Source of the DNA: Verticillium longisporum
Taxonomy: Eukaryota > Ascomycota > Sordariomycetes > Glomerellales > Plectosphaerellaceae
Reading direction: 5' to 3'
Assembly: GCA_019188255.1 (NCBI GenBank)
Contig: JAETXT010000011.1
Span: forward strand, 3,472,001 to 3,536,000
DNA length: 64,000 bases
Shown: piece after piece, positions 1 to 11,495 of the stretch
How the letters are laid out: every line of letters begins with the position of its first letter
Numbering within the stretch: the first letter of the stretch is position 1
Made by a program: the position numbers and the translations under genes
The notes under the pieces: generated by a model
Seen by the model: the letters and a program-made list of their open reading frames with translations, nothing else
Told to the model about the DNA's origin: nothing
Database searches by the model: none

Positions 1-166
1 ACGGCACTTCTGCCTGGAGCTGCTCTTTTGCTGTTTCTCCAGCGTCGGCGGACCGTGAGCCCAGGAGGACATGATACTGCTGCTCAGAGCCAATGAGGGC
101 TTTGATGGCCTCGTACCCAACGCCAGAGTTGGCGCCGGTGATCAAGACGATACGCTGGCAGGTCAT
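1..166 (-). CDS. Short-chain dehydrogenase/reductase, N-terminal part
   Basis: Reading leftward from the ATG at 166-164, the first 55 codons run open to the window edge, so only the N-terminus is present. It shows the Rossmann beta-1/P-loop of classical SDRs, LITGANSGVG (TGxxxGxG) at about residues 8-17, followed by an amphipathic helix and a basic stretch (LLGSRSA) at the end of beta-2 that would contact the NADP(H) phosphate. This is an NAD(P)-dependent oxidoreductase with unknown substrate; the YxxxK active site lies outside the window. It is divergent from the reductase at 752. A family call is safe, a function call is not. Confidence 0.85.
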   Translation of the reverse strand, partial: MTCQRIVLITGANSGVGYEAIKALIGSEQQYHVLLGSRSADAGETAKEQLQAEVP

Positions 167-751
167 GGTAAGTCTGATCTTCGATGTTGGCATTTGTCTC
201 TCCTTCTCTCCCACTCTTCCCTTCGTAAAGCATACCAGGCGTGCCTCTCTTATCATTCATGGCACAGCCACAGTTGAGGAGGCGACGGCCGGATGTGACG
301 TCGGCCCCCCAAACTCGGCGGCCCCACCCGGTGATGCTTCGGGGCAGTCATCGCGAGCGTCTGCCGGATGACAGTGGCACGATTAATTGGCCGCACGGCC
401 AGACGACCACACCCACAGTTGCCCCCAAGGCGCCCGTCGATCGCCTTCAATCGGTCCAGTGTGATCCCTATGACGCCTTTAACACATGCAGCTTTCCGCC
501 CGCACCCTGGTTCTCGCTCCGGTGCCTTGGTTTCTGCTTTTTCTGCTCGAGCTAATTCGATCCTCGAGGAGCACATTGGACAGGATTAACCTTCGCGATA
601 CATGCGGTCTTCGATACCTTCAGCTTGATCGATTTCCAAGGCCAAGCCGTTGCCTCCCGAGCACGCCACCACGACCCCTCGCCCCGCTTCGCCGCCGCTT
701 CACAGCCACTTCTCGAACCTCACCAAGTTCGACCTGCCGCCGAACCTGACA
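167..751. promoter_or_regulatory. Divergent intergenic region between the SDR and the PCBER-like reductase
   Basis: This 585-bp gap must hold both promoters and 5' leaders because the flanking genes are transcribed away from each other. The right half is pyrimidine-rich on the + strand. An upstream in-frame extension of the 752 gene (from 650) is open but reads as low-complexity Pro/Thr/His sequence and was not taken as coding. I see no clear TATA box and no RNA gene. Confidence 0.45.
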
Positions 752-1663
752 ATGGCCATCAAGAACGTCGCTCTCGTCGGCGCCAACGGCACCCTCGGCT
801 CCGTTCTCCTCGCTAAGCTTGTCGACTCGGCCGCTTTCAACCTGACAGCCGTCATCCGCAACGGCTCCTCCTCCTCTCCGCCCTACCCCACCTCCCAAGT
901 CCGCGTCGTAAATGTCGACAAGGAACTCACCTTCGCCTCGTTGAAGGAGGCACTCACCGGTCAGGACGCCGTCATCGCCGCCTTCCCTCTGAAAAGCCCC
1001 GACGCACACATCCGTCTCGTCGAGGCTGCCGCCGCAGCAGGCGTCAAGCTCTTCATCCCCGCTGACTTTGGCAGCATTGACGCTGACAATGCGCGCGCGA
1101 GGGAGCTGGTCCCCCTCTATCGTCATAAGCTTGCCGTGCGGCTGCGCGCACAGGAATTGGCAGATCAGCATCCCGGCTTCACCTGGACGGGTGTCGTCTG
1201 CGGGCACTTTTTCGAGTGGGGGATCAAGGAGGGCTTCTTCCACACGGACCTGAAGCGGCGCACGGCTGACATCTTTGACGGTGGGATCCATCGTGCCTCG
1301 ACAACGACCTTGACGAGGGTTGGCGAGGCTGTCGTGCGGATTCTCAAGATGTATCCGCGCGAGGAGATCAAGAACAGGACGCTGTTCATCCAGAGCTTTT
1401 GCATTGACCAGAATGAGCTGGTTGCGTCGCTGCAAAGGGCCACGGACGCCAAGTGGACCGTCAACGATCTTGAGTCGGAAGCCTTCATCCAGGAGAAGAA
1501 GGCCAAGGCGGACGGTGGAGATGTGGCTGCTGTGGAGGATTTGGTTTTTGCGATTGGAACGCTCGATGCGGATTGGACGCAGAGAGATGACTTTGCTATG
1601 AAGCTGCTCGGCTTTGAGGGCGAGAATTTGGACGAAGTCGTCGCCTCGGTGTTGAGAGATTAA
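752..1663 (+). CDS. NmrA-like / isoflavone-reductase-type NAD(P)-binding protein
   Basis: A single-exon gene of 303 residues. The ATG at 752 is chosen because the Rossmann strand starts immediately (AIKNVALVGANGTLGSVLL), with the VGANGTLG nucleotide-binding loop at residues 9-16; the extra open frame upstream is compositionally unlike protein. Further family marks are DAVIAAFP near residue 72, FIPADFGSID near residue 101 (the PCBER-type FIPxxFG motif) and GVVCGHFFEWG near residue 149. The length matches the atypical-SDR NmrA/PCBER family, which either reduces small aromatic or phenolic substrates or acts as an NADP sensor. No substrate can be assigned. Codon use is that of a normally expressed gene (C/G at third positions) and nothing looks broken. 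Confidence 0.88.
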   Translation: MAIKNVALVGANGTLGSVLLAKLVDSAAFNLTAVIRNGSSSSPPYPTSQVRVVNVDKELTFASLKEALTGQDAVIAAFPLKSPDAHIRLVEAAAAAGVKLFIPADFGSIDADNARARELVPLYRHKLAVRLRAQELADQHPGFTWTGVVCGHFFEWGIKEGFFHTDLKRRTADIFDGGIHRASTTTLTRVGEAVVRILKMYPREEIKNRTLFIQSFCIDQNELVASLQRATDAKWTVNDLESEAFIQEKKAKADGGDVAAVEDLVFAIGTLDADWTQRDDFAMKLLGFEGENLDEVVASVLRD

Positions 1664-3249
1664 TGTAAAGGGTGCTGAAAGATCTATAGATTTCCGTTGA
1701 AATTGCCGAGGTCATGGCGATCTGGTGTCAATTAAAGATTGCCTATACGTGTGCTATATTCGTAAATTTGGGCACGTATCATATTACTTCCGACATATTG
1801 ATCAAGTAAAGAGGACTGTACTAGCTATAGAACTCGGACGGCTTCCCGCAATGTTCACAGTCAACGAACTCGTACCGTACACGGCTGGAGCAAACCTGAT
1901 CAACTTGATGGATGTTTATACCGCAGCACATGTTGGCTTATAGTAAGCAATCCAAAAAAACACGCTCAATATCATCTTGAGCGACCTCAAGCCCTCTTTG
2001 CTTTGAACTGTGAAGTTCACTTCATCCTTCTCTACCAAAGCTCAAGCACTTACTGCCACAAAATCCCCCTTGACTGGAGCCTGCTCAACGTGTTGGATTC
2101 TCACGGGGAAGTCGTCAATAAAATGAATTTATGAAGCTCCGATACAATTTTGCATCGCTGTCTAAAAGGATGTTGCCTATGTGATAAGTCCGTACCGCGA
2201 TTCCAGCTTGTAGGGCTCAGCTGATCTTGAAACGTCCAGCGGGAGATTGGAGCTCCCACATTTACCAAGAGGTACGAATGAACGAGCCGGTTCTATGTAT
2301 CATTTGCACTAGCCAACTGAACGGTTGATGAGAACGGTAAGCGAAAGATTCACACTGAGGCCCGAGATACATCTGGCAATACTCCAGGGCGATACAGGCA
2401 ATGACGTCGTTTGCATATTTGTGATGCCCTCGAATTGCCTCAGCAACCACTGGAAAAGACCTCAGCGAGCCAGGACTGAGCCAGCACGGGAGCAACTCCT
2501 TAACGCAAACTAATCTTGGCGCATGGGTACAAAACCTGTGACCAGATACAACATGTTGACTATCGCAGTAGTAGTTTTCTGGAAGTTTGAAGCGAAAAGC
2601 AACTTCATTGGCGCGCTCAGTGAGCTCGACGGCGAGGCGAAGATCGTCTTTGGATGTACTTGGAGAAAGATTCCGCAATTGTTGCAAACGAAGGCAATTG
2701 ATCGTAAGGCTTGTGTCAAACGCCTCGTGCGGGCTGTCACAAGCCTGCCCTTCTTGTAAGTGATAGTCGCTGTGGCACAGAGGCAGTTGCAACAGGCTTA
2801 ACTCGACAGTCGTGGCTTGGTGGCACCGAGCACAAAGGGAAACGAACACCGCCCTCACTTGGTATCTTGTCAGATGGCGACACAGAAAAGGCGTGGCGTG
2901 AGGCGAGTTCTTATCGAGCTTCCTAAAAAAGACCCTTGACCTTCCACGACGAGTTAAGCTCACCAAAAGCCGGTCGACCGTGGCCAAACGATTCGCCGTG
3001 GTGGCTTGAGTGCCGAGCGGTCCGCGCCGCCGATCCTGCAACTCAGCCGCTGATCGGCGAGGCGGACTCATTCCGCAGTGCCACGATGCGTACATTCAGG
3101 GGCTTAAAAGAAATACGAGTCAAGGAATTTGAGGGGACGAACCGACTCGAAAAGGAGTATTTAGGCGTGCTGCGTTGACGATCATCTGGCCGGAGCCTCG
3201 GGGAGTACGGATGACGTCGGAGGAGGCCGACGACGACACTGGTCTCAGA
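1664..3249. other. Intergenic region, no supported gene
   Basis: About 1.6 kb with the 3' tail of the reductase gene on the left and the lysozyme promoter on the right. A 277-codon open frame on the minus strand (2262-3095) has no recognisable domain, no biased codon use and no promoter context, so I do not call it. No repeats, tRNA or transposon ends seen. Confidence 0.4.
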
Positions 3250-3256
3250 TATAAAA
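3250..3256 (+). promoter_or_regulatory. TATA box of the lysozyme gene
   Basis: TATAAAA lies 69 bp upstream of the lysozyme start codon (3325), a normal distance for a fungal TATA promoter with a short leader. It is the only strong AT core element in this stretch and suggests inducible expression. Confidence 0.55.
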
Positions 3257-3324
3257 GATGCGTCTTCCTCATTGATTGGATTGGATCTAGACATCACCCA
3301 TCAGCAAAATACCTCAATATCATC

Positions 3325-3990
3325 ATGGCCAGATTCAACTTGACAACCGTCGCCCTCGCTCTTCTCGGCGTCAGCCAAGTCCAGTCTCAGTGCACTGGAC
3401 CGAATGTGAACGCCGCCACAATCAGCCTCATCACCGAGTTCGAGGGATGGTACCCTAACATCTGTACGTGACCTGCCCACGAGACTCCCTCCAAAAGGCC
3501 AGGAACTGACTGCCGCAGACATTGACCCAGTCGGCCTCCCTACCGTCGGATACGGTCACCTGTGTGCCGATTCGAGCTGTTCGGATGTTCGATACCCCAT
3601 CCCGCTGTCCCGCGCAAACGGCGAGCAACTCCTCCGCGACGACATTGCAGTAAGTTTCCCTCTCATTCTCACCTAACATCCAACCTAACATGACAGGGCT
3701 TCCAAAACTGCATCACTCTCCAGACAGCTTCCTCCGTCGTTCTGAACGCCAATCAGTACGGAGCCCTCGTCTCCTGGGCCTTCAACGTCGGTTGCGGCGC
3801 TACCAGGACGAGCACCCTAATCCAGCGCCTCAATGCCGGCGGTGACCCCAACACTGTCGCGGCCGAGGAGCTGCCCAAGTGGAACAGGGGTGGCGGACAG
3901 GTGTTGCCCGGACTGACCCGGCGCAGGGCTGCGGAGGTCGCGCTGCATCGCACGGCGACAAGCGTGGGAGCCCTGCCGGCGTGCTCATAA
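3325..3990 (+). CDS. Secreted GH24 (T4-type) lysozyme
   Basis: Three exons, 3325-3463, 3519-3649 and 3697-3990, give 187 residues; both introns are short with GTACGT/GTAAGT donors and CAG acceptors. Residues 1-21 form a signal peptide, with probable cleavage after VQS. The catalytic region carries EFEGW, YIDPVG and PTVGYGHLC, placing Glu40, Asp49 and Thr55 at the 9- and 6-residue spacing of the T4 lysozyme Glu-Asp-Thr triad. The later FNVGCG and GLTRRRAAE segments are the usual C-terminal lobe of the family. It should hydrolyse beta-1,4 links of peptidoglycan outside the cell, hence an antibacterial or nutritional role (inference). GH24 is essentially a phage/bacterial family, so the gene was probably acquired by transfer and later gained introns. 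It looks intact. Confidence 0.9.
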
Positions 3991-5737
3991 GAGGGCTGTT
4001 TAGACGGAGAAATATCTATTCAAAAGCATATCATGCCAATACGGATTATTCAAGTGGATTTTGTCACCCGCGTCTTTGGGGGGACACACAAATTTGTAAC
4101 CGGATACCATCATGCAGTGTCGACAGTGGGTTGTCCTGGCAGGCTCAGCCCAGCTAAATATCATGCAGAGTTGTTGAAAATGCTGAGTTTAATCACTGTG
4201 AAAGTACCTGTAATGGTAAAAGCATACCACGTTCATAAAGAAGCGGATCATGTAAAAGAGAAGAGCACATGAATTGGAGCATGCACTATCCAGCATATCG
4301 TCCGATTCGCCACCGGCTCAAATATCGGCATATATTGGTCGTAGTAGAAAGTATCAAGATCAGTCAAATTTCATGAACATGGGTCTCCGGTGGCCCAGTT
4401 CGACTCTACACACCTCAGACGCTATGTGTCATGGCTTTTTCAACCGTTTACAGCATGTCGAACCACTTATTCTCACAGCAGACTTGAAGACGTGAAAGGA
4501 TTGTGGTTCAACATATCAAATGTTCACTCAAAGACTGTGAACTAAGTTGTCAATCCGTCATGGCTGTGCACGTAATCCTGATGTGCTGCCGGGTACAATC
4601 CTCGTTACCAGGGTTAACGCAGGAAGCAACGACGAGTAGAATGCACTCCGTGGAATCCGTCACCCGAGATCACGCGAAGCGTCTGTGTAACATGATACAT
4701 TTTAGCATACTAGATTTAGGCCGCTCTATCATACCAGTCCGAGCTCCTCTCCTGGTGACCCTGACGATTCATAGGGCCCCTCTGGCAAGTGTCCCATAAC
4801 CCAAAACTGTAGAGATGACACGTAGAGATGACAACGCCAAAAGGTAACGACACGAAGAACCTGTAATCAGACGGTTTGTTCAAGGACGTAGACAGAGTCG
4901 TCGCCGCCACCGCCGGGCTCTGGACAAGAGACGCTCTACGGCGACACCCGATTCCCGCCCAGAGGAAAACATCACGCTCAGCTGATTACCCGTCGGTCCC
5001 GAGCGAATGAGTGTTCGTAAACTCCGCGGACATGTCCTCACAACCCGTCGCACCCCCCAAAATGGCGAAATAGAGAATCGTCCGGAAGGCGCGTCTCGCA
5101 CCCCCCTCCCGTTCTCGGGGAAACCAGCGTCGAGAGGAGAGGACCAGGAAACCGGTTCTCAGAGTAGAAACGAGACCATGACCCTCCTTATCGTTGACTT
5201 GCTCATACGAAGGGCTGGCCCCTCGCTTCCGCGTGAGACAACCCACACACCATGCGGCAGCTTTGCAGCGGGCGAGCCCAGTCCTCGCGAGGTCACATGA
5301 AGGGAGAGGGGGGGCCACCCCGCTGACCTCTTTGAGCAGTCTGTGCCTTTAGAAAGTCTGTGCGACTGTGCGTCGCCTGTGGATTCGGAGCCAGTGCCGT
5401 CGTGTGAATGGTTGGACTATGGGAGGCTGCCGTCCGAAGCTATGGGCACTAGGGAGTGGCCTGACGCGGTGGACGGACGCGTCGTGACGGCCCTCGGGCG
5501 GTGGAGAAGAGTACGTGCCACCTTCATGACATGGCTTGTAAGCTTGTTTCTCGTGCCGCAGTGTCTTGAAGTTTCCGTCATGATGATGTGGTGCAAAGCC
5601 CTTGACACTGGAAATCGACTCATAAGTGTGCTTGTGGCGAGAAAAGGGGCGTCACACGGGGCTGCTGAATACCACGACACCATCTAGGATGATGAACACC
5701 CAAGTGCCGTGAAGATCGTAGTTACTCAGCCTCCGAA

Positions 5738-5769
5738 GCTAGATAGACAGACGGCTAGATAGACAGACG
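5738..5769. repeat. Tandem duplication of a 16-bp unit
   Basis: The unit GCTAGATAGACAGACG occurs twice, head to tail and without mismatch. It is non-coding and short; probably a slippage or repair product. Confidence 0.85.
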
Positions 5770-6644
5770 AAGGTCTCGTCTCACTTGAATGCCGCGATGC
5801 TACCCCACCGCCACTGCCGACGCAAACACCCTTCAGATCTCAAGTCAAGAAAGTCAGGAAACTCGCGTCCGATGCTCATGACCCGAAACTACCGACCGGA
5901 TGCTACCTTCATGGTAATGGTGCTTGTACGGGGGATGTGGCGGGCGCTTGAAGAGGGATGGGTGGAGTCATGGGATCGCCAGAGTATGTCCTGCTAGGGC
6001 CCGGAATGGGGCATCTTGCAGGAGATGGTGTGCAGATGGAATGTCTCTCCAATGAAGCGTTGAAAACGCAACCCGATTTCCCCGTTCGGCGACAGTGAAC
6101 GGGGCCAGTTGCACAGCAGCCCTCTCTGAAAGCGCGCTTTTGGAGTACCTAGTGTAAGCATTCTATACAGTGAGCACCCTGGACGATGACCGGAAGCCGG
6201 AATAGTGATCATTGGTGGCAGAAAATGCGAGATGCTGGCTTGTCCCTCCAGGCCACAGTCTGGGCGCTGCCTCCACGGGTGACGTGCAGGAATATTTACA
6301 GTCGTGGAGATGGCATATTGCCAAAGGAAAAAGAGTATCGGAATGATTACGAATACTTCTCCAGACCGCCTTAAACTTGTGGCTGGCGGTGGCGCACGCC
6401 TTTGGCGAGGCGGAGGTATGTGTGCGTTCCCAAGGCGCAGAGGGGCGATCTCAGCAGAACTGCTAGAGCCCACCAAAATGGAATGGGCAGTCATGCGGTG
6501 ACACGAAGAGACGAAGAGGAAAAGAGGTCGTCGACCTTCACACTGAAATGGAGGCGAGAAGCAACATTGGGGCAGCAAGCTGAAGGAGGGTAACCTGGAT
6601 AGACTAGGAGTGTGGGGATTTAGGGGCTTTCGAGCTTGATGGTG

Positions 6645-6672
6645 GTGTGTGTGTGTGTGTGTGTGTGTGTGT
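6645..6672. repeat. (GT)14 microsatellite
   Basis: Uninterrupted GT dinucleotides over 28 bp in non-coding DNA, potentially length-polymorphic. Confidence 0.95.
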
Positions 6673-9600
6673 AGGGGTCAGGTTGATGGTGTGTCGAGGG
6701 TCTGGCATGATTTGTCCGACACATCTAGCCCTGGTCGCACTTGGACGCCGGAGCATAATAAGGCGTCAGATATCGGGAAAGGAGACTGGACGGACAGAGT
6801 GACAGGGTAAGATCAGATAGCGCGTTGCTCGACCCGAAGACCAATAGACAGACCACTGGGTCCGTCATCAACCCGGTTTGCGCCAGTAGACCACATGCTG
6901 GGGGCAGTGGTATGCCGCCATGGCACGAGTTGAAGAGCGATGGACTAGCTCCCAAGGCAACGTCGTTGGCTCGAGCGGCAGGCAATGGCTTGGGGGTTAG
7001 CAAATAGACCACTGGAGTGGCGAGCGTTCGTAAGACGATGCGGAGAACCAGGGATGGTCCTTGTTCTGCTTGTGGTGGCTGAGGCAAATCGTCGTTGACA
7101 TGTTGCCCAAAAGATGAGCGGCATCTTGCGATCATCGACGTTGGCGGACAGGACCCTGTTTCTGGCTCCCGCATGCTTGTCACGGTTAGGTAGCGAAGCC
7201 CCCCTCCCCAGCCTGGCGTACTTGTTCGATCGTGGGCCGCCTGATGAGAGGCCTAGCTTCTCGTACGCTCCCCATCCCAGCCCCTCTTGCTTTCACGAAG
7301 CCCATCGACGGGAGAGGCGGCAACGCGGGAATGTCGCTGCCATTGTTGTCTTGGCAAGCCGACGTGAACAGGCCAGACCAGGTGAGGGGTCGAAATAGAA
7401 CAAGCTACAAGGCCATGTGACAGGTGGGTCGCGGGGCGGCGTGCTCGGTGCGGCGTCAAACGGCCATCATGATTCATACGGACCTCACGTAGACAAGATA
7501 TCGAAGCAGCCGGTTCAAGGACTTTCTAGGACTTGTCAGATGGGGTTGTTGTTTGATTTCCATTTCGAGTAGTCGCGCGAGGCGCAGGACAGGGCATGGC
7601 ATGGCATTGCATGGCATCTGCCTGCATTTACCCACTTCTTGCTGCAGCCAGATCGGGTCCCGCTCGCAGTGGTCTGCAGCCTCTTTCTATCTACTTGCCT
7701 TCTCACACCACCCCCCCTTCCCCCCCCCACGGAAATGCACCTCCAGTATCCTATTGTATTTGCGACTCATGTGGTAGATTCCGCCTCTGTTCCTTGGTGT
7801 GTGTTTCATGACGAGCACCGCGAAAGGATCGCAGGCGCAGCTCCCGCGGAAAGAACCCAACCAAGGAGTGGCCGCACTGTAGTAGCTCGTGACAAGGGGG
7901 GACGGGGGGCGAAACTATGCCAAAACAACGAGAACGAGGATGAATACGGCGAGGCGACTACGGGATGTGCGACCAAGGCAGCCACCTGCAGCATCGGACG
8001 GCGACCCGGATATCTCTGTGTAAGGTGACAGCCGACGCAATGATGGCACGACAGGCTCGGATCCGTCATGGACAAACGGAATGTTCTGAGAAGGAAGTGA
8101 GCACTCGAGTCGCGCAAAGAATTATCGACAAGCCTCAATTTTCATTTTATTTTCTTTTTTTGGTCAGGCTGTGACCGACCAGGCTGTGACCGGCCTCCCT
8201 CAACAGGCCTGGTGCATCGGCTGATCGCATCCGAAGGCTGTGAGTGTGGCCCAAAGCGGACGAAGCAAAGGCAGAGGGTTCACTTGGTGGCGGAAGGATA
8301 CTAGATCATGAATACGAGAGCAGGGACGCGTCGTAGAGATCTCGTGTGTTTCGACAAGTGCTGGCTTGGCTCGTTGATCGCGTTCGACTGGATGACGAGG
8401 TTGAAAGAGACTGGATCGTGTGGGGTGCTACCTGCAGGTGTTCGAGACAAACGGGGAACATGGGAGCTGCGTGTACTGCGTGTGCTGCGTGTGTGTTACC
8501 TGCCGGATCATTGTGTCAATCTGCATGTCGCAGTGCTCCAGAGGTCCTAGATGGCTGCCGGTGGAATGTGTGCGATCTGTTGATGGCCCGCCGTGTCGGC
8601 AGGGTGAGGGGTAGAGAGAGAGAGAAGGCAGATCGAGGAAGCGTGGCAATGGACCAAGACATCTCGCTTCCCATGCCGTGCCGTCCGCGGCTGACGATAA
8701 TAGTCAGACACTGCTGAGGAGCATGGTGGCTAGGGCGCTGCTGGAAGCGAATGACGTTGGAGTTGACGATGCGGTGAGGAGTGGACAATGTCGACGGGAG
8801 CTGAAGATGCTGGAATGGAGGTTGTGTAGGTTTGGCGGTCGCGAGACAAGGACCACCCTACTGCCTGCCTGGTGCTGGTGCTCGAGACCTGGGGTGGGGC
8901 GGAGAGCGTGATGACAATTGGCTGTGACGGCCTGAAATCCGCTGGAAAGGAACGCTCCGGGGTTCGGGACGGGTCTCGAATCGGGTGCGCTACAGGGGAC
9001 GGGAGCCCTGAGTAAGTCGCGGTTTCTGGATTGCTCAGGCCTACACGGGAACTGCCACTGCCGTGCTGCCGCGCTCTGCTCCCCACCTTCCATCACTGGA
9101 CGTGATCCATCACTGGATGTGATGCTGACCTTGGTCCAGCTCGGGAGGCCTGTTATGAAGCGAACTATCACCTCATCCGTGCTCACACTTAGCACCGATG
9201 CTATCATCGGAGCCAAGCCATTCGCTTGAGCCATGATGGATCTTGTGTCACCTCTTTTCTCTCTGCGCTCGCCCCTCCTCTCCTCTTCCAGTAATGCTGC
9301 TCGGCACGCAGGCCTCATCACGAACCCTCACGTAACACTAGTCGACGGACATGGGTACCTCCCTATGAGCTCACCGCGGGGCAGGCTGACGCTCATAAAT
9401 CACGCCTCGACTCCATTACTCACGCAGTCATACACTCCATGCACGGCTGCATCATTGGGCTGGCCGCGTGATTACCTAGCTTATGGGCTATGGGAGGCCA
9501 CGGGAGGCCGTGGCATGGGGTAGCAAGAGGCAGGGTCACGGCGTGGGTGATGCACACAGCGAAGGTGGAGAGGAGGGACGGATGGACGCACACCCACACC

Positions 9601-11495
9601 ACATTGGTGTGATGTCTCAGAGGGGGGCGAGGCTCGAGCAGGCAAGGTTGCCTCGTCGTGTAGGGCAGGGGGTGGGGGAGGCGAGAGGATCCTTGTACGG
9701 AAGCCATGCCTCTTGTGTGTATGGAAGCAGTTAACCAGGCGGGCGACAGCGAGAGAGGTGGAGAGAAGGGGGGGGCACAGGTAGAGAAGGGAAGAGAGGA
9801 AAGGGGATGTAGACAGAGACAAAAGAGGCGAGGCAAGACAGGACGGGACAGACAGCATGGCGAGGCATGGCAGGCATGGCAGCAAGGGAATGTAGCTATG
9901 CTCAACCCAGAGTCGCTGATTCGTGAATCGAGTGTTGGAGGTCATACCCAGCAGCCAACCAAACACCAAGACATCACGGTTCAGACAAGGTAGACAATCC
10001 CGACCGACTGACTGACTGCCTGTCGTACCTACCTTGCGCTTGACAAGTGCTGGTCTGAGCCTTGCTTGCTCTCTGGTCTTGTGCACCTCACCGAGGGGAA
10101 AAGGCCCAGTCAACGGCGGAGGCCCTCACGTCGCCCCTTTAAGAGCTGGCCGCCCATCTCGAAGCCTATACCGCCGTCCCCTCTCTGCTTCTTCCTTTCC
10201 TGGTATCGTGTTTCTGGATCTGATAATCCATCCTCTCGTTCCGCCTGCCCTCCTAGGCTCCTACCAATACCGCCATCATCATCCCTGCTCAACTGATCCA
10301 CCAGTTCGTCGGCCTTCCTTATCGTTTAGGTACTCGTCCACAGAAATCCGGTTACGAGTGACATGGGCACGAAGAGTACGCGACCATCTTATCGCCGCCT
10401 GTGTCACTGCCTGCGCCTGCACGGCCTGCACGACCTGCACCTGTGCGTGCGCCTACGTCTGCGCTTGTACCTGTGCAACCTCCACCTCCACACTGGGTCC
10501 CCACACGCCGTTCTTCTGTTGGCATTCTTCCCCTCGTGGTTCTTCTGCTCTGGCAATTAGTAGTACTGCTGCCAGTATCCTCGGTATCCTTCCTCTGCTC
10601 CCAGCCGCCTCGACTCCCCCTGACGGTGCCATTGGTGTCAATATTCAACCTCGACATACCTCATCAGCTTCAGGCCGGGCCAACCGTCCGCCTACTACGC
10701 CATTCATCACCCAATCGCCACCATTCACAGTCTCGCGCTGCGGCGGCACCCCTCACCTGGCTCCCAGACCCTGGCACATGCCCGCACCGACATTACCCAC
10801 CACCAGTTCCACACCCGCCGCTCTTTGACAGAAGGCAGTGCGTGCTGCGACGAGCATCTCAGACGCAGAATCCAGGCTTCCCAGCGCATACCAGCGCACA
10901 TCATCGTCTGCCGGACCCCTGCGACAGAGCCACCGCTCGCTTGATTCGCCAGACCGCCAGATCGCCAACCCCCATCCAAGCCAACACTGCGACTCTTGAC
11001 CTCCAAACTTCGGCTCAATCAGGAGCTTGACCCCCCCTTCCCCGATCTGTCGTCCCTTGGCCTGTCCAGCATCACCCCCTCCATCGTTGAACTCGGGTCT
11101 CGTTCAGTCTTGCCGGCGACAACCTTCCTCTGCTGCTGGCCTTGGTTCTCGCACTATTGCATGCCATCAGCTCAGCCCTTCGACCATCCATCACACACTG
11201 CGAGCCGAATCAATAGATTACGCCGCACAATTGAAACGAAAACCAGCCCCTCCTCAACCGCTGCCTTCATCACCGCCTTCCCCTCCTATCGCGCCATTGC
11301 GCTGCCCCTCGCTGGGCTGCTGAGTCAACCACCCGAACGACTACGCCAGATTCGACCTGACGTGACCGGGCCCCTCCTCTAGTCACTGTCTGCAACCCAT
11401 TCTCGGCCCCTCTGTGGTCAACCACCATCTTTTACGTCTCCCATCGCTGCAGATTGCCCTCGTGCCATCACGCTTCGCGTCTCTTCTTCGCCAGC

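Larger units (their letters stand above)
3991..11495. other. 7.5-kb gene-poor interval upstream of the CCCH gene
   Basis: Many short overlapping open frames occur on both strands, but none has a domain, a splice structure or a consistent codon bias; they reflect GC-rich, stop-poor DNA. Contents I can see are a 16-bp tandem duplication (5738-5769), a (GT)14 tract (6645-6672), C7/C8 runs near 7709-7728, GGCATG-type short repeats near 7595-7620, and a strongly pyrimidine-rich + strand from about 10,030 to 11,490 that looks like a long promoter plus 5' leader. No tRNA, rRNA or transposon termini recognised. Confidence 0.4.

Noticed and set aside
620..1435. 271-codon minus-strand open frame opposite the PCBER-like gene
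   Set aside because: Antisense shadow of a well-supported gene with strong codon bias.
2262..3095. 277-codon open frame on the minus strand
   Set aside because: No domain, no signal or membrane pattern, mixed codon use and no promoter or splice context; likely chance openness.
8704..10113. Long minus-strand open frames of 161-210 codons
   Set aside because: Pro/Ser/Leu/Cys-rich low-complexity translations that mirror purine- or pyrimidine-rich DNA; no family resemblance.
10034..11382. Plus-strand open frames of 128-264 codons before the CCCH gene
   Set aside because: Composition (Pro, Ser, Thr, His) follows the CT-rich leader; frames overlap each other and lack domains. Treated as promoter and 5' leader.
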